Assembly: GCF_047663525.1 (NCBI RefSeq) | Contig: NC_092602.1 | Span: 5,587,501 to 5,651,500, forward strand | Length of the DNA: 64,000 nucleotides | Source: Anas platyrhynchos | Lineage: Eukaryota; Chordata; Aves; Anseriformes; Anatidae | Reading direction: 5' to 3' | Shown here: one piece after another, positions 41,101 to 53,564 of the stretch | Layout: every line of letters begins with the position of its first letter | Position numbering within the stretch: the stretch's first letter is position 1 | Notes under the pieces: generated by a model | What the model saw: only the letters and a program-made list of their open reading frames with translations | Told to the model about the DNA's origin: nothing | Database searches by the model: none | Translations under genes and position numbers: made by a program

Positions 41101-44100
41101 AAGCTCTTGGCAAACACCCGGTGGCGAGGTGTTCCCCGGTGCTGCCCGGCACATCTGCAGTAACAAGCCCTCGGGGGAATCAGGGAGGAGCCATTGGGTT
41201 TGGGACAGCATCTGCTCCCGCTGCCAGGCACCCGGAGAGCGAGGGTCCCAGTTCCTATCCCGTGGGAGCCTTTTTCCATTGGGCTGGGGCTGTCCCATCC
41301 CAAAGCCTCTGAATTTGGGAGTATTTTCCCTGCTGAGCCCTGCGTGTGTCCAAAACGCGTGCGCTCCATGGGCATGGTGATGTTTGGCACAGCCAGACCC
41401 CACAAGGAAAGGGCTTGACATTGACCTCGTGCTCCCACAGGTGGATTTTCTGCCACCTTTCCCAGCCCCCAGGTGGGGTCAGTGCCACCTCTGTCCCCAC
41501 TGCTGAGCCGCCCTCCCTCTGGGTGCTGGCACCCGCTGGGTGCCTTCGCTCCTTATGTTTTGGGGTGATGCTGCGGGGTGATCCCAAAAGGGCTGGAAGT
41601 CCCCAGTGCAGCTCAGGGAAGCTCTGCGAGCAGCAGGGGTGGTCGCAGCCTGGCTGCTGTCACCCAGGTCCCAAGGGAGTGACATGAGTGGGGACACCGC
41701 TGCTGCCTGCCCCAGCTTTGCTTTTGGGTCCTGCTGCAGCGGGAGAGGCGGCCAGTGGGCACGTACAGCCCCCACGCAGGTACGCATGTATATATAAAAT
41801 GCACACAAATAAAATGCACGTGGATAGATACAGCTACATGCAAGCACCATGTATACACCCGTATTTTCCCATCTACCAGGTGCTCACGGGGCATTACAGG
41901 CTCTGGTGTCCCCCGACCACCTGGGGCTCGCACCCCGCGGCTAGCAGCACCCCAACACTTCTCCCCGGGTGCCCTCCTCTCCCAGCTTCCCCTTCCACAG
42001 GTGGGCAAAACGAGGCACAGGAAGGCTGGAGGGGGCCACACAGCACCAGGATTGCAAGGCAGGATCTGTTTTTTTTTTTTTTTTTTGGCAGAGGTGTGTT
42101 TAGCACCTCCCTGCCTGGCAGGGCGCGGGGATGGCCGAGCTGTGGCTTGGTGGCACCGGGAGCGAGAGGCGAGCGTGGCGTGCTGTCCCTTCCAGCCCCT
42201 TCCCTTCCCATCCCAGCTCGCCAGCACGAGAAGTGCTTTTGGACACCTGGGATGCGGCACGGAGGTGTGCTGAGCTTGTTTGCCCATGTGGAAATCCCCA
42301 TGGGATGCTCCCGCAGCGTCTGCATGTGCCTGGGGCACGGGGTGCCACCTGCGCCCTCGTTTGCGCTAACGAAGGTGCCTCTGCTCTCTCTCAAGGGGCA
42401 GGTGGTGCTAATTTCCCCTACCTGGAGCTTGAAATAAAAGCGTGCCTGCAGGAGAGCTGTAGCTTTATGCTGTTTTATGTGGGAGCCTCACCCCATCCTT
42501 TCCCCGTGTGCCTTTGAGCCCTCCTGTAGGCTCAGGGCAGCTTTGGGGTGTGCCTCTGTGCCCCCAAACTGCTTGAGCCCCACTGAGGGGGGGGAAAAAG
42601 GGGCAGGGTGCCTCCCAAACCCTTCATGCTCCCTGCTAGGAGAGCAGTTTTGTTAAAAAGCCACCCGAGGGGACCCAAAGGTGATGCCTCCAGCTCCTCC
42701 GGGCCATGCTGAGCCCCGGCAGGACTCTGTACAGCTTCCCCTATGATTCTTGGTGACCTCTCCGTGGCTTTGCTTCAGGCGTTAATTTTTGGCGATAAAA
42801 CCCCATTTTTGGGGCCGTCAGACCCGTTGGGCTTTGGCACTCGGTGCACCCAGGGGAGGAGCCCCTGGCACAGGGGGCTGGGTCCCAGCAGGGTCCTGAA
42901 TTTTGCTTTTTCCCCCCAGCTGTTGCTGTGAATCCCTCCCCAGGGCCGGGGCTCCCTCTGTTCCAGGCCGTTGCGATGTTTTGCTTTTGGCTCATCTATT
43001 TTTGGGGTGGCGAGGCCGCGTTTGCGGGCGCTGGGCATGGGCACAGCACCATCTAGCGCTGCCGGTGGCGGGGAATCTCCCAGCTGGAGAGCAGGAGGGG
43101 GAAATCCCAGCAGGTTTCCAGCGAGCAGGGCTCTGCTCCACATCTCCAAGAAACCAGGCCAGCCGCTCAGAGGCTTTATTTCGGGAGCTGTCAGCCTGCG
43201 CTCGCACACACGGCGGTGGCTTCGTCCCTGTCCTGGGAGAGCTGTGGGGATGCTCGGCCGGGCAAAGGGGTCCCGGTGGCTGTGGGGTGCGCAATGGGGC
43301 GGGAGGAAGGGGCTGACGGGGCTGGGTGTTTGTAGGAACAGGGAGCGAACGCTTGGACCCAAAATGTGGGGTGCTTTGGGTGGTCTCTGTGCCAGGGTTG
43401 GGTACGGCGGAGGGGAGCGCATCCTTTGGGTGGTGGGTGGGCAGTGTGGGAGAAGGGATGTCCCTGTCCCTCCTGTCCCCTCGCCCCCTGCAATGGGGTC
43501 TCCAGGGGTGAGGGCTGGCAGCCTGCAGAGCGGAGACACGCAGGGTTGGGGGAAAAAGGAGCTGGGAAAGGTGGGAAACGGCCCCCTTGGAGACCCAGCT
43601 TGGCGAGGGGGAGAAAAAAAAGCTTCCACGGGGCTTTCCCCTCCTCTTCCAGAGCAAGCTGGTCAAGTACTTCAGCCGGCAGCTCTCCTGCAAGAGGAAG
43701 GTGGCGTTGCAGGAGCGCAATGCCAAGCTGGAAGGCTTCCCCCAGCTCCTGCACTGGTTCCGCATCGTCGACATCCGCAAGGAGGTGATGGAGGTGAGGC
43801 ACAGGCACAGGGTGCGCGGCTGGGAGGCTTGCTGTGGGATCCTCGAGTGAAGTTTGGCAAGAGGGCAGCGTTTCCCAGGGTGGAAACTGTCTTGGAGCAA
43901 TATTTTTTGGGCCACGGGACCCCTGTAGCAGGTTGGGGTTGGTGGTAGAGAACGGGGTGGGGAGGCAGGGGGACCAAATCCCTTCTCTGCATGGGAAGGT
44001 GCTGTGAGGGAGGTGCTGGCTGGGTGTCCCCGTGGCTGTCCCTTGAAGCTGGGGACGTCTCCCTGCTGCTTCTCATGAAGGATGCATCCACCAGGTCCCC

Positions 44101-47100
44101 CAAAAAAGCTCTGGCCATGCCCGGGGTCACTTCGAGCAATGGGTGCAGCTGGAGGCTGGCACCCCGATGCGCTCAGAGGAAGCTGGGGGTGATGGGGCAG
44201 GATTTGGTGGCAAACCCCAATGTCCCGGTGCTGAGCGGGGTCTGGACATGCCTGAGACCATCCTGAGGCTCAGGCTGTAGCATCTCCCGTGCATATAGGA
44301 CAGAGGGAAACTCCAAATAAATCCCCAAGAGGAGGGTCTGGCTTCTTCCCTGTGCGCCCCAAGGCGCTGATTTATCAACAGATGCCCCAGGACGTTTTTT
44401 TTTTTCCCTTTTTTTTTTTTTTTTTTTCCTCACTCCTGGCAGGAAATAGCCCCTGGGCAGCTGAGCCTGGAGGAGCTGCTGGAGATGACCGACGACCAGG
44501 TCTGTGAGACCGTGGAGAAATTTGGGGCCAACAGCGAGGAGTGCGCCCGCCTCAACGCCTCCCTGTCCTGCCTGCGCAGCGTCCACAAGTCTGGTGAGTG
44601 GGCTCCGCACCCCATGATCATGTCCTGGGGGCACCGCTCGGGTTTGTGATCCTAAATAGGGCCGGGAGCCCCCATTTGTGCCCCCAAATCTGGGCGCCAG
44701 CAGCGGGCATCACCCGCACCCTCATGGGGGCTGCTGGAGAGGGAGGCTGAGACCCCCCCAGGCTCCCCGCAGCGCCCCTGCTCCAAGCAGGGTTATTTTA
44801 TTTCTATTATTTTTTTAATTTTTGGAAGGATTTGGGGAGGGTTTGAGGGCTGCCCCCCCCCCAACAGCAGCAGGCAGCCGGGGTGCGAGGCCGGCGGGTG
44901 CCCGGGCGGTGGCAGCAGAGCTCTGCGGGAGGCGCTGAGCATCCTCGGGGCTGGCAGCCGGCTGCAGGCAGGGTGCGGGTGGGATGTGTCTGTCCGTCCA
45001 TCCTTCTGTCCTGGGGGGGTTTGGAGCCCCCCAGGCCCCCCTCCGCAGCTGCTTCCACCCCTCCGGTTCATCATTTCATAAGGCATCCCTGGGGGATGAA
45101 CCCGGTCTGCACAGCCCCCCCGCTGCGCTCCCCAAATCCGGCTCCCACCTCTCCTCCTGCTCTGTTCCCTTTGGCATCTTCACCAAATCTCTCTGATATT
45201 CTGATAATCTCCCCAATAATCCCTGACTGCTGAGGGAATTCCCCCCCTGGGAAATGCACGTGAGCCCTTAGAAATCCCTGCTGCATCATCCAGTGGATGG
45301 CACAAGCCAGGTCCTGATGGCCCTGATTTTTTGGCAGGTCCCAGGTTTTGTCCCCAGGCAGCGTTTTTGTCCCCCAGCCCATCCGAGGGGCAGCAGGGAT
45401 GGGGAGACCACCAAAAATCTGTGGGTTTTACCCCTGTCCGGGTGTAAAACCCAATGGGGAGGGAAACAGAGGGGTCAGCAGCATCAAGCCCCACGCTTTG
45501 GGGTTTTGGGACCGGGTCAAGCTTTGGGGTTTTGGTAGCCAAGGGGCTGGGGATGCTCACTGGGGACCAGTGGGTGAAAGTGGTGCTGAGCTCTCGGCTC
45601 CCTGTGTCTGTCTTAGCCCCGAGCAAAGCCAGGGACAGGCCCAGCCTGGAAATATAATTAGCAGGCAGGTCGCTGCCTCTTTAAAACATCATGTCATTTC
45701 TTTGCGAGTGCGCCGGTGGTCGATTTGGAGGAGCCGAGATTAGTATTAATAAAGCAGGAATAAGGCACGGTATTAACCTTTTCCATCAATCTCTATTTAT
45801 TGAGTTGTTAATTAGGGACAGCTAATTTCCCAGGCCAATTCTCTGTGGGCATGGGGGCTGGGGAAGGAGGGAGGGAGGAAGCAGGTCGCTGGGCGAGCGC
45901 GGGAATCGCGACGGGGTTTGGTAATGGGGACCCTTTGGGCAGCTCCGCACGTGTTGGAAAACCCCCTAAAAAAGCTCACAGGCCACAGGAGTTACTGTAT
46001 TGAGTACAGCGAGCAGCAACCCTATATTAAACCCCGGCTTTATGGTGTTAACAAGCCCGGATTGGATTTTTCTCTGCTGCGAAGCCGCGCGCCGGCAGCA
46101 GGATTTTATTAGCAGCCGAGGCGTCGCGCTCGGGCTGAGCAGGATTAATTTAATATTAAGGAAGAGCCCAGCGGTGCCCCCGTGGCTCGAGGAGGTGATT
46201 GATGGTCCTACGGGGAAAAATGATCCCGTGCTGGGCATCCGTGGGTCCTGCTGGCCTCGGGAAGCGGGGTCAGGCAGGGACAGATCGGGTTGGGGATGGG
46301 GAAGGGGCCGTGGGGATCGGTCCAAAATTCTGCCTGAAACCTGCTGCTTGCGGGGGAAGCTTTGGCTTGAAGAGTGCAACTCGTAAAAAGAAATAAATCA
46401 GGTGCAGAGAGGAGAAGGGGGTGTGAAATAAAGCGGTGAGCATCCTTGTTTTGGGGCGAAGCTGAGGGCTGCCCCCTTGGAAAGCCGCAGCACCCATCGG
46501 TGTGTGGGTGTGCAGAGCTGGTGGGACCACGGGGGTGGCACCAGGTCGCAGTTTTGTGGGTTTTGGCTTCCCATTTGGTTGTAGGACTGCTGATCTGGGG
46601 GAGGGAAAAGGGCAGGGTGAGGGCTTTGGGGACAGCTCTGTCCCTCGGGAAGAATTATTCCCTGGGTCTTGCATTGCCACAGAAGGATCCCGTGGGGTCT
46701 GAGGGCAGAGCACGAGGGTGTGGGGTGCAGTGAGCGTGCACGGGGCTGACTGGGTCTGCCCCATATGAGCCTCTCTGCTCACCTGCAGCCCGTGCCCTCC
46801 TTGGGATGCCCGGCATCGAGTGATGGGGACAGAGGTGGGGACAGAAAACCCCTCGCTAGGTAGGCTCGTGCATCCAGAACATCCCAAAGGGGATGCTCGG
46901 CTGCTGGCTGGTGCTGCACTTATGGGGTCTGGGTGAACATCTCGGTGCTGTTTGCCATGGGGTGAGGAGACTGGCGGGGACATATGGGGAGGAAAAATGT
47001 GATTTTTGTGCTCGCTGATATCCCACGTGGAACCCCCCCCGTCGGACAGAGTGGCAATAACACCCGAGGGAGCCCCCGGAGGAAGTGGGGTTCCTCGGAG

Positions 47101-50100
47101 GACCCAGGAGGGCTTCATGCACTGCAGGAATAAGGGCTCGGGGATTTGGGGATTTTTGCCTCTGAAGCACGCTCTTGGTTGAGCCGTATCCCGTCGAGCA
47201 GCGTGCTTGGTACCTGTGGCGTGTGTGGAAGCCGCTGTTGAAAATACCCTTCCCGAGCTGATCCGTGGTATTTTTAGCCCTGACGCACCCAAAAATTGGC
47301 TATTTTTGCTCTCGGGAGCATCATCCATGCTCCGACACGGGCAGCCAGCGAGAGAGAAAGGGCAGCCGGAGCCAGGGGGGGATGCGGGAGCGGGACCCCG
47401 GGTAGGCTTCCTTTCTCCTTCCTTAATTAGCACTAATTGCTGCTGGAGGTGGCGGTGCAGGGCTGCAGCATGCGGGCAGCGCGGAGTTATGGAAATCCAT
47501 GCACGGGGAGCAGCCGATGGGGGGCTCCCTGATTTGCACACATGCACGCAGGATTGCAAAGTGCCGTGTTGCAGGGTGTTTAATGGGGACGGGGGGGTCG
47601 GGAGCTCGCAGGAGGATTAATTCCAAGGCCTTGCACCCCCAGGGATCTTGCAATTCCTCCGGCTTTCGGTGCACGCTGTCCCAAGGGGCTGCAGGGTGAG
47701 GCTTTCCTATAGGATTGCCACTTTTGCTGGCTTTATTTTCTGCTTCAGGAGGACAATTCAAAATAAAACCCAAAACACCAAACCTCCTCAGCCCCTTTTC
47801 CCCTGGAGCTTTATCAATCTAATCCCAAAGCTTCCCATTCAAAAGCCTGCTCCTCTTTTATTTTTCATCCTCGCGAGCTCGAAATAAAGCATCCCCCCCT
47901 TGAAAAGGCACGGGTAGATAACAGGACAGGCAATTAATAACCCAAAAAGGGATGGGGGAAGGAGCCTTTTTAAAATAAAGCGATTACATTTTTTATGCTG
48001 GTTTTCTTAGAGGTGGCGATCAAAAGAAGCCGGGGCGGGGAGCTTGCATCCGCTCCATCACCTTGGCGCTCTGAAGTCGGCGCCGACAGGTCTTTACTCA
48101 TCTCTGCACCGGTGCAGACTAATAATTAGGAGCTGAGAGGAGCCACACTTAATATTTTTTTTGTATTTCCCCCCCCTTTCTGTAAATTGAGTGACTGGGA
48201 AGGGGTGGTAGCGCTGCCATGGGTCCCCCATCCCCAGCGGTGCTTTGGGGTGGTGGGGCTCGGTGCTAGGGGGATGCACCCAGATCCCCCCTTATCCCCA
48301 AGGACTTGGGGTTCATTGAGTCCCACCGGGATGGGGAGGGGGGTCCGGGTGTCACTGCGCATCCCCCGCATGGCTCTGCGTGTGCTCTGTCACAGGAGGC
48401 AGCCTCTCCAAGCAGGATTGGACCATCCAGTGGCCCACGGCGGAGCCGGGGAAGGAGAACCAGCCGGGCTGCCCACCAGAGCCCGTGCAGTGGATCCGCA
48501 CGCACCTCTCGCAGAGCCCCAAGCCCCCCCCCAAGTGCGCGCAGCACCACTGCCACGCCGGCTCGTCCCACGGCCCCCTCTACACCCATGTGGACCGCCT
48601 GACCGTGGAGGGCCACCCGGGGCTGTGCCCGCCCGTGGAATCCGGCCACCGCTCCCTGCCGCCCTCCCCGCGCCAGCGGCACGCGGCTCACACCCCGCCG
48701 CGCACCCCCAACATTGTGACCACCATGACGCCCCCCGGCACGCCCCCCCTGCGGCGCAGGAACAAGCTGAAGCCCCCCGGGACGCCGCCGCCGGCGTCGC
48801 GCAAGCTCATCCATCTCCTGCCCGGCTTCACCGCCCTGCACCGCAGCAAGTCGCACGAGTTCCAGCTGGGGCACCGCGTGGACGAGGCGCACACCCCCAA
48901 GTAAGTGGGTGTCCTGGGGGAGCGGGGCCGGGGGGTGCGAAAAAGCAGCCTGGGGCTTAAAATGTTGGGATTTGGGGTGCTCCTGGTTGGGCGTCCCATC
49001 GAGGCAGGGTTTGGAGCATGAGGTTGGGGAGCGCTTTGTGGATGCGGCACGTGGTGGGGATGGATTTGCTGAGCGGGGTGCTGTGGGGCAGCTCTCGTGG
49101 GGCAGCTGGGGAGCACCCAGGGGCTGCAGGGGTGAAGCTCCCCCGTGCCACTGCATGGCTCTGGGTGCTGTGGGGTTCTGCCCTGCAGTGTGGGATCTGT
49201 CAGAGCTGCTCATGGCTGTGAGAGAGAAATGGGAAAAATCCTCTTTTGGCCGAGATGTGCACGCTTTCTACACCCCTTCCTATCACCCTCCCCAGGGCCT
49301 TTTCAATTTTTCCATGCCCGGTGCTGTCGCAGCACCAGCTCCTGCTCTGCGCCTCGGTGCCTGCAGAGGCTGCTGCAGTGCAGGGAAAGGGGCTCCCTCC
49401 TTCGCGCTCCCTCCCTGGCCCTTTGGGGACTTCTGGTGGCCGTGCCCAAACCCCACTGCTCCGTGCCATAAAGGGCACCGTGGGCTGCTCGTTTTTTTTT
49501 TTAGGGGGGAGCCCTGCACCTTCTCCCCAAGAAGAAGCTACTCTGGAGAGCAGCGTGTCGCCCGTATTAGTTGTGGAAGGAAATCAGTTTTTTGCATGGG
49601 TTTTGATGTCCCCATCCCCGTGATGTCCCTGTCCCTGCTGCCCTCACCGGTCCCTGCCTGGCCTCTCTGGTGTCCCCTGCCCGCTGCCACCCCGGTGATG
49701 TGACTTTAATTCCCAGCCCCTGGCCACCAGCCGCAGCCCAGGGGAATTATTAAACTCAATTAATAGAGGAAAGGGAGCAAGTGTTAATAGGGCTCTGTAG
49801 TGCTGGTGTCCGATGGGTGGCTCATCGTGTCGGTGCGGAAGGACCCGGGCTCCCCAAAGCTGCTCGGAGAGCCGGGGAGGTTAATTTTCTCTAATGGCAC
49901 TTAATGATTTTCAGGATGCAACCAGTAAATCCTGCTTTCTAATCCCATTAGCATTTGAGGATAGCAATTAGCACATTAAAGAGGCAGCTTCTTGCTTTTT
50001 CACCCTTTCCTCTAGCAGAGGAGTGCCGAAGTTGGAGCCGTTTCGTACCCTGGGTGCAATGGATGCTGTTTTACTGACCCAGGGCAAGAAGTGGCTTTTT

Positions 50101-53100
50101 TGGGGGTCTTTTATCAGCCAATTTTTATCTTATGGCAGCGTCCATGCAGACCGCTGTCTGGTGGGACCCATCCAACCCCCCGAGAGGGATGCTGGTGTCC
50201 TTTGGGGTCGGTATCTCCTCACCTGGGGTGCCCAGGGGGAGGTTCCAAGCAACCTCGCGAGGTTCCTTGCAGTTTGTGTTTCGGAGCTTATTTCTAGGGC
50301 TCAACCCTTCTCTTATTCTGAAGCCTCCTGAAGCAGGGGTTAAACTTCCTGAGCTTACAGCCTCAGATTTTCCTGCGCGGAGCCTCCAGCTGTTGACCGT
50401 AACGCTGGGGTACGGAACATTACTCCTAAAAAGATCCCCTGGCTTCCATAAATCCACAACCCATAAACATCTCATGAACGGGCTCGAAACGGAAACAAAA
50501 CATTTAGAGTGGCTGATAATATAATGCCCATTTAATACCCCATGAATTCCACGGGCCATTTAAATCTTCCATGGATAGTTAATGATTATTCATCAGCCAG
50601 GAGTCAAGGGAAAAAAAAAAAAACACCCAACACCAAACAAACTCGGAGTGGAAGGTCTTAAAAACCCATGAGTTGGGGAGCACGAGGCAATATGGCTAAA
50701 GGAGAGCAGCAGAGCCCCTGTGCCAAACCTTGGAGGTTTTTGGAGGCAGCCTCTGCCCCGGGGTGTCCTTCCTGGGGTGTCCTGCCCCAAGGCTGCCTGC
50801 TCCTAAATCCATGGGAAGGGGAGGTGACCCCAAATCTGCCTCTGCTTCCCAGCCACGGTGCCTCTGCAACCTTCAGCAGGGGGGGAGGATGGAGACGTGT
50901 CTGTAGGGGATTAAAGCAGTGTGGTTTTTGGGGTGTGTGAGGCTGGGAGGAGGCTGGTACGGCTCGGGGCAGCTTTATGCGGGGTAAGGAGTTGGTGTGT
51001 TCATTTGGGGAGGTCTCCTCGTGCTCTGTCTTTGTGATTTCATTCAGGGCATCGCTTTGGGTAGGGTTTGGTGTTCTGGTGGCTGGATGCTCATTGCTGG
51101 TAGCTCTGTGGATGCTGAGATAGTTTTCAAGGCTGTTTTTATTAACCTGGGTGGGTGAAGATCTGCCTCGTAGTTGGTGACAGAGCACACATCCATTTTC
51201 TCTCTCCCTTGTGTTATTTCCAGCTCTAGCCCTGTCGTTTCCTTCTGTAGCATCTAGTGCCACCCAGCACTCAAGCTCAGCACCTCCTGGGCTGTGCGTG
51301 GTGGTTTCTCCGTCCCATGTCACAGAAATCCCCCTGAACAGGGCATCTCCTGTGCCACTTGTCCCTGAACGAGCTTCTCCAAAGGCTCTCCTGTGCTCAG
51401 CATCATTACTGCTGAGCGCAAGGCCAGGGCTTTCACCTGCAAACTCACCCAGGACCTGCACCACCTTGGCTGTCCCCACATTGGCCACGTTTTGCTTGGA
51501 AAAAGGACCCTCTGTTCCCATCCTGGCTGCACGCTGACCCGGCTGCAGCTCTTTGTGGGCATGGGGTGAAGCAGATCCCACCTACCTGGGCCCCTTGGGC
51601 ACAGAGGAAGGACCCAACTCATCCCGGTCCTGCAGAAATTTAGGGCCAGGGTCTTCCCCACAATCCCCTCCATACAGAGCAGGGACTCTGCCAAACCATG
51701 CAAACCATTCCTTTGTGGTATTTTAGGTGTTTTTTCTCACCTGGTGTGCTGCCCCAAAACACAGGGACCCGCCTGCTGCTCCCGCAACACGGAGAGCGTT
51801 GCGCTGCAGGAGCTGGGGGAGCAAAGCGAGCAGCACCTCTCTGCTCCCAAATCATCTTTCTGATCAATCTCGGTGCCTTTGATGAGTCAGGGCTGTGGAG
51901 CCGTGTACGGGTTCTGGATTGTCTCCAGCCTTCTCGAAGTACGGCTTGCACACCGCGTCTTGACAGTGACGGGTAGCCTCCGTAACAAACTGGCGCTCTG
52001 CTGCAATTATCCCCCTGCTCTGGGCTGTGGCGCTCCTCAGGTATGTCATTAATGTTAATTACTGCTGCGGTGCTCCATCAAAAGGGGCAGGAGCGTTAAC
52101 GTGCTTGGGAGAGAAACTTCTCACCGTGTCCTTTAATGAGAAGTTGAGCCTCCTTTTGCCACTTCGGGAGCGAGGAGCGTGATGCTGAATTTAGATAAGA
52201 ATTAGCGCCTGGGGGACGGAGGGGAGGCAGCAGAGCTCAAGCTGCAGGCACCGTGATGTGATACGCAGCCTCCTGGCCTCGTGGAGGACACGGAGAGCCG
52301 GAGGCTGTGGGTGGTGAGCAGGAGATGTGCCGACCATCAGCTGTGAGGCTCCTGGGGGCCACGCTCGAGCTCCTCTGTGCTCTCCGTCTCCAAAATGTGG
52401 CTCCGTGGGGAGGGCATGAAGTTCCCTAGCCTCTACCCCGTGTAGCTCACATGTACCCGAGTGCTCTGGTGGCTTCCTTGGAAGTTAGGAGATGGGACTG
52501 AGGTGGGAAGGAGAGCAGGCTTCCCAAAATGCCATCAGCTCTGCTCTGACTCCTCCTTTTGAACCAGAGCTCCCCAAACTCTCTGTGCCCCGAGTGTTCT
52601 CCGGCTCACCACACCCCGAGGCAGCCTGCAAGAGGCCCGCAGAGGAAAACTGCCCCTAGCTTCATCTGAGATGAAAGGTTTGCAGCTCTGTAATTAGCGT
52701 AACGAGCCTCTACCTAGGGCTGCCCAGCTTTTTGCCCTTCCTCTGCTTCTTTTTTTGGGAATCGCCCCCCAGAATGGGTCCATCTCGTCTGGCGGGGGCG
52801 AAGCCACCCAGCGCCGGCTGTGTGCCCGAGTCCATCGGCTGACGGACCGTGGTCCTCGTGTGATCCTCTGAGAAACCTAAAGGTGGAAATGAAGGAACCA
52901 GAAGGGCTTAACGAGCAGCAGGAGCTCCTCGAGGAGCTTGGCAATTAGCTCCCCGTGCCGCTCCCGCAGCACCCGCACTGCCGAGCGCCAGTCCCAGGGG
53001 GGGCGCGTTGGGCTCCAGCTCCCTTCAAAGAATTTCCCGGCTTTATGCTGCACGAAAAAGTTCTGCTTTGTGCTCCAAAAAGAGAATAATAGATCAGTAA

Positions 53101-53533
53101 GACTCGAACCTCAAAATCCATGCGTCCTGGGGAAGTGGGGACGGGCACTCGGATAAATATTTAACCGGCAGGGCTTTGATATGAGGAACCGGCTTTTCCT
53201 CTGGCCGGAGGAGGAGATTTTTGTTGCCTCTTACAGTAACGAGGAGGATAAATGTAACATCTGGTAGACAGTCATTTTTTGGCGATATCGAGCTACTATT
53301 GCGTAGTGCTAGCTAGGTTCTGGGTGTGTGATGGAGAAATCCTTCTGCTCAGCCAGCCCAGGCAGGTCCAAATAACCCCACTGCCTGTCCCGCTGCAGTC
53401 GCTGGACCCCACTCCTCATCCCTGCATTTTTAGGGGGCTTGCTTTTTGCTAGCAAGGCTCAGGGACGGAGCAGAAGGAGCACTTATTGCAATTTTTAATG
53501 CAGGAGCAATAAAAAGGGGCTCTCCCCCTCCCC

Positions 53534-53564
<31 letters not shown>

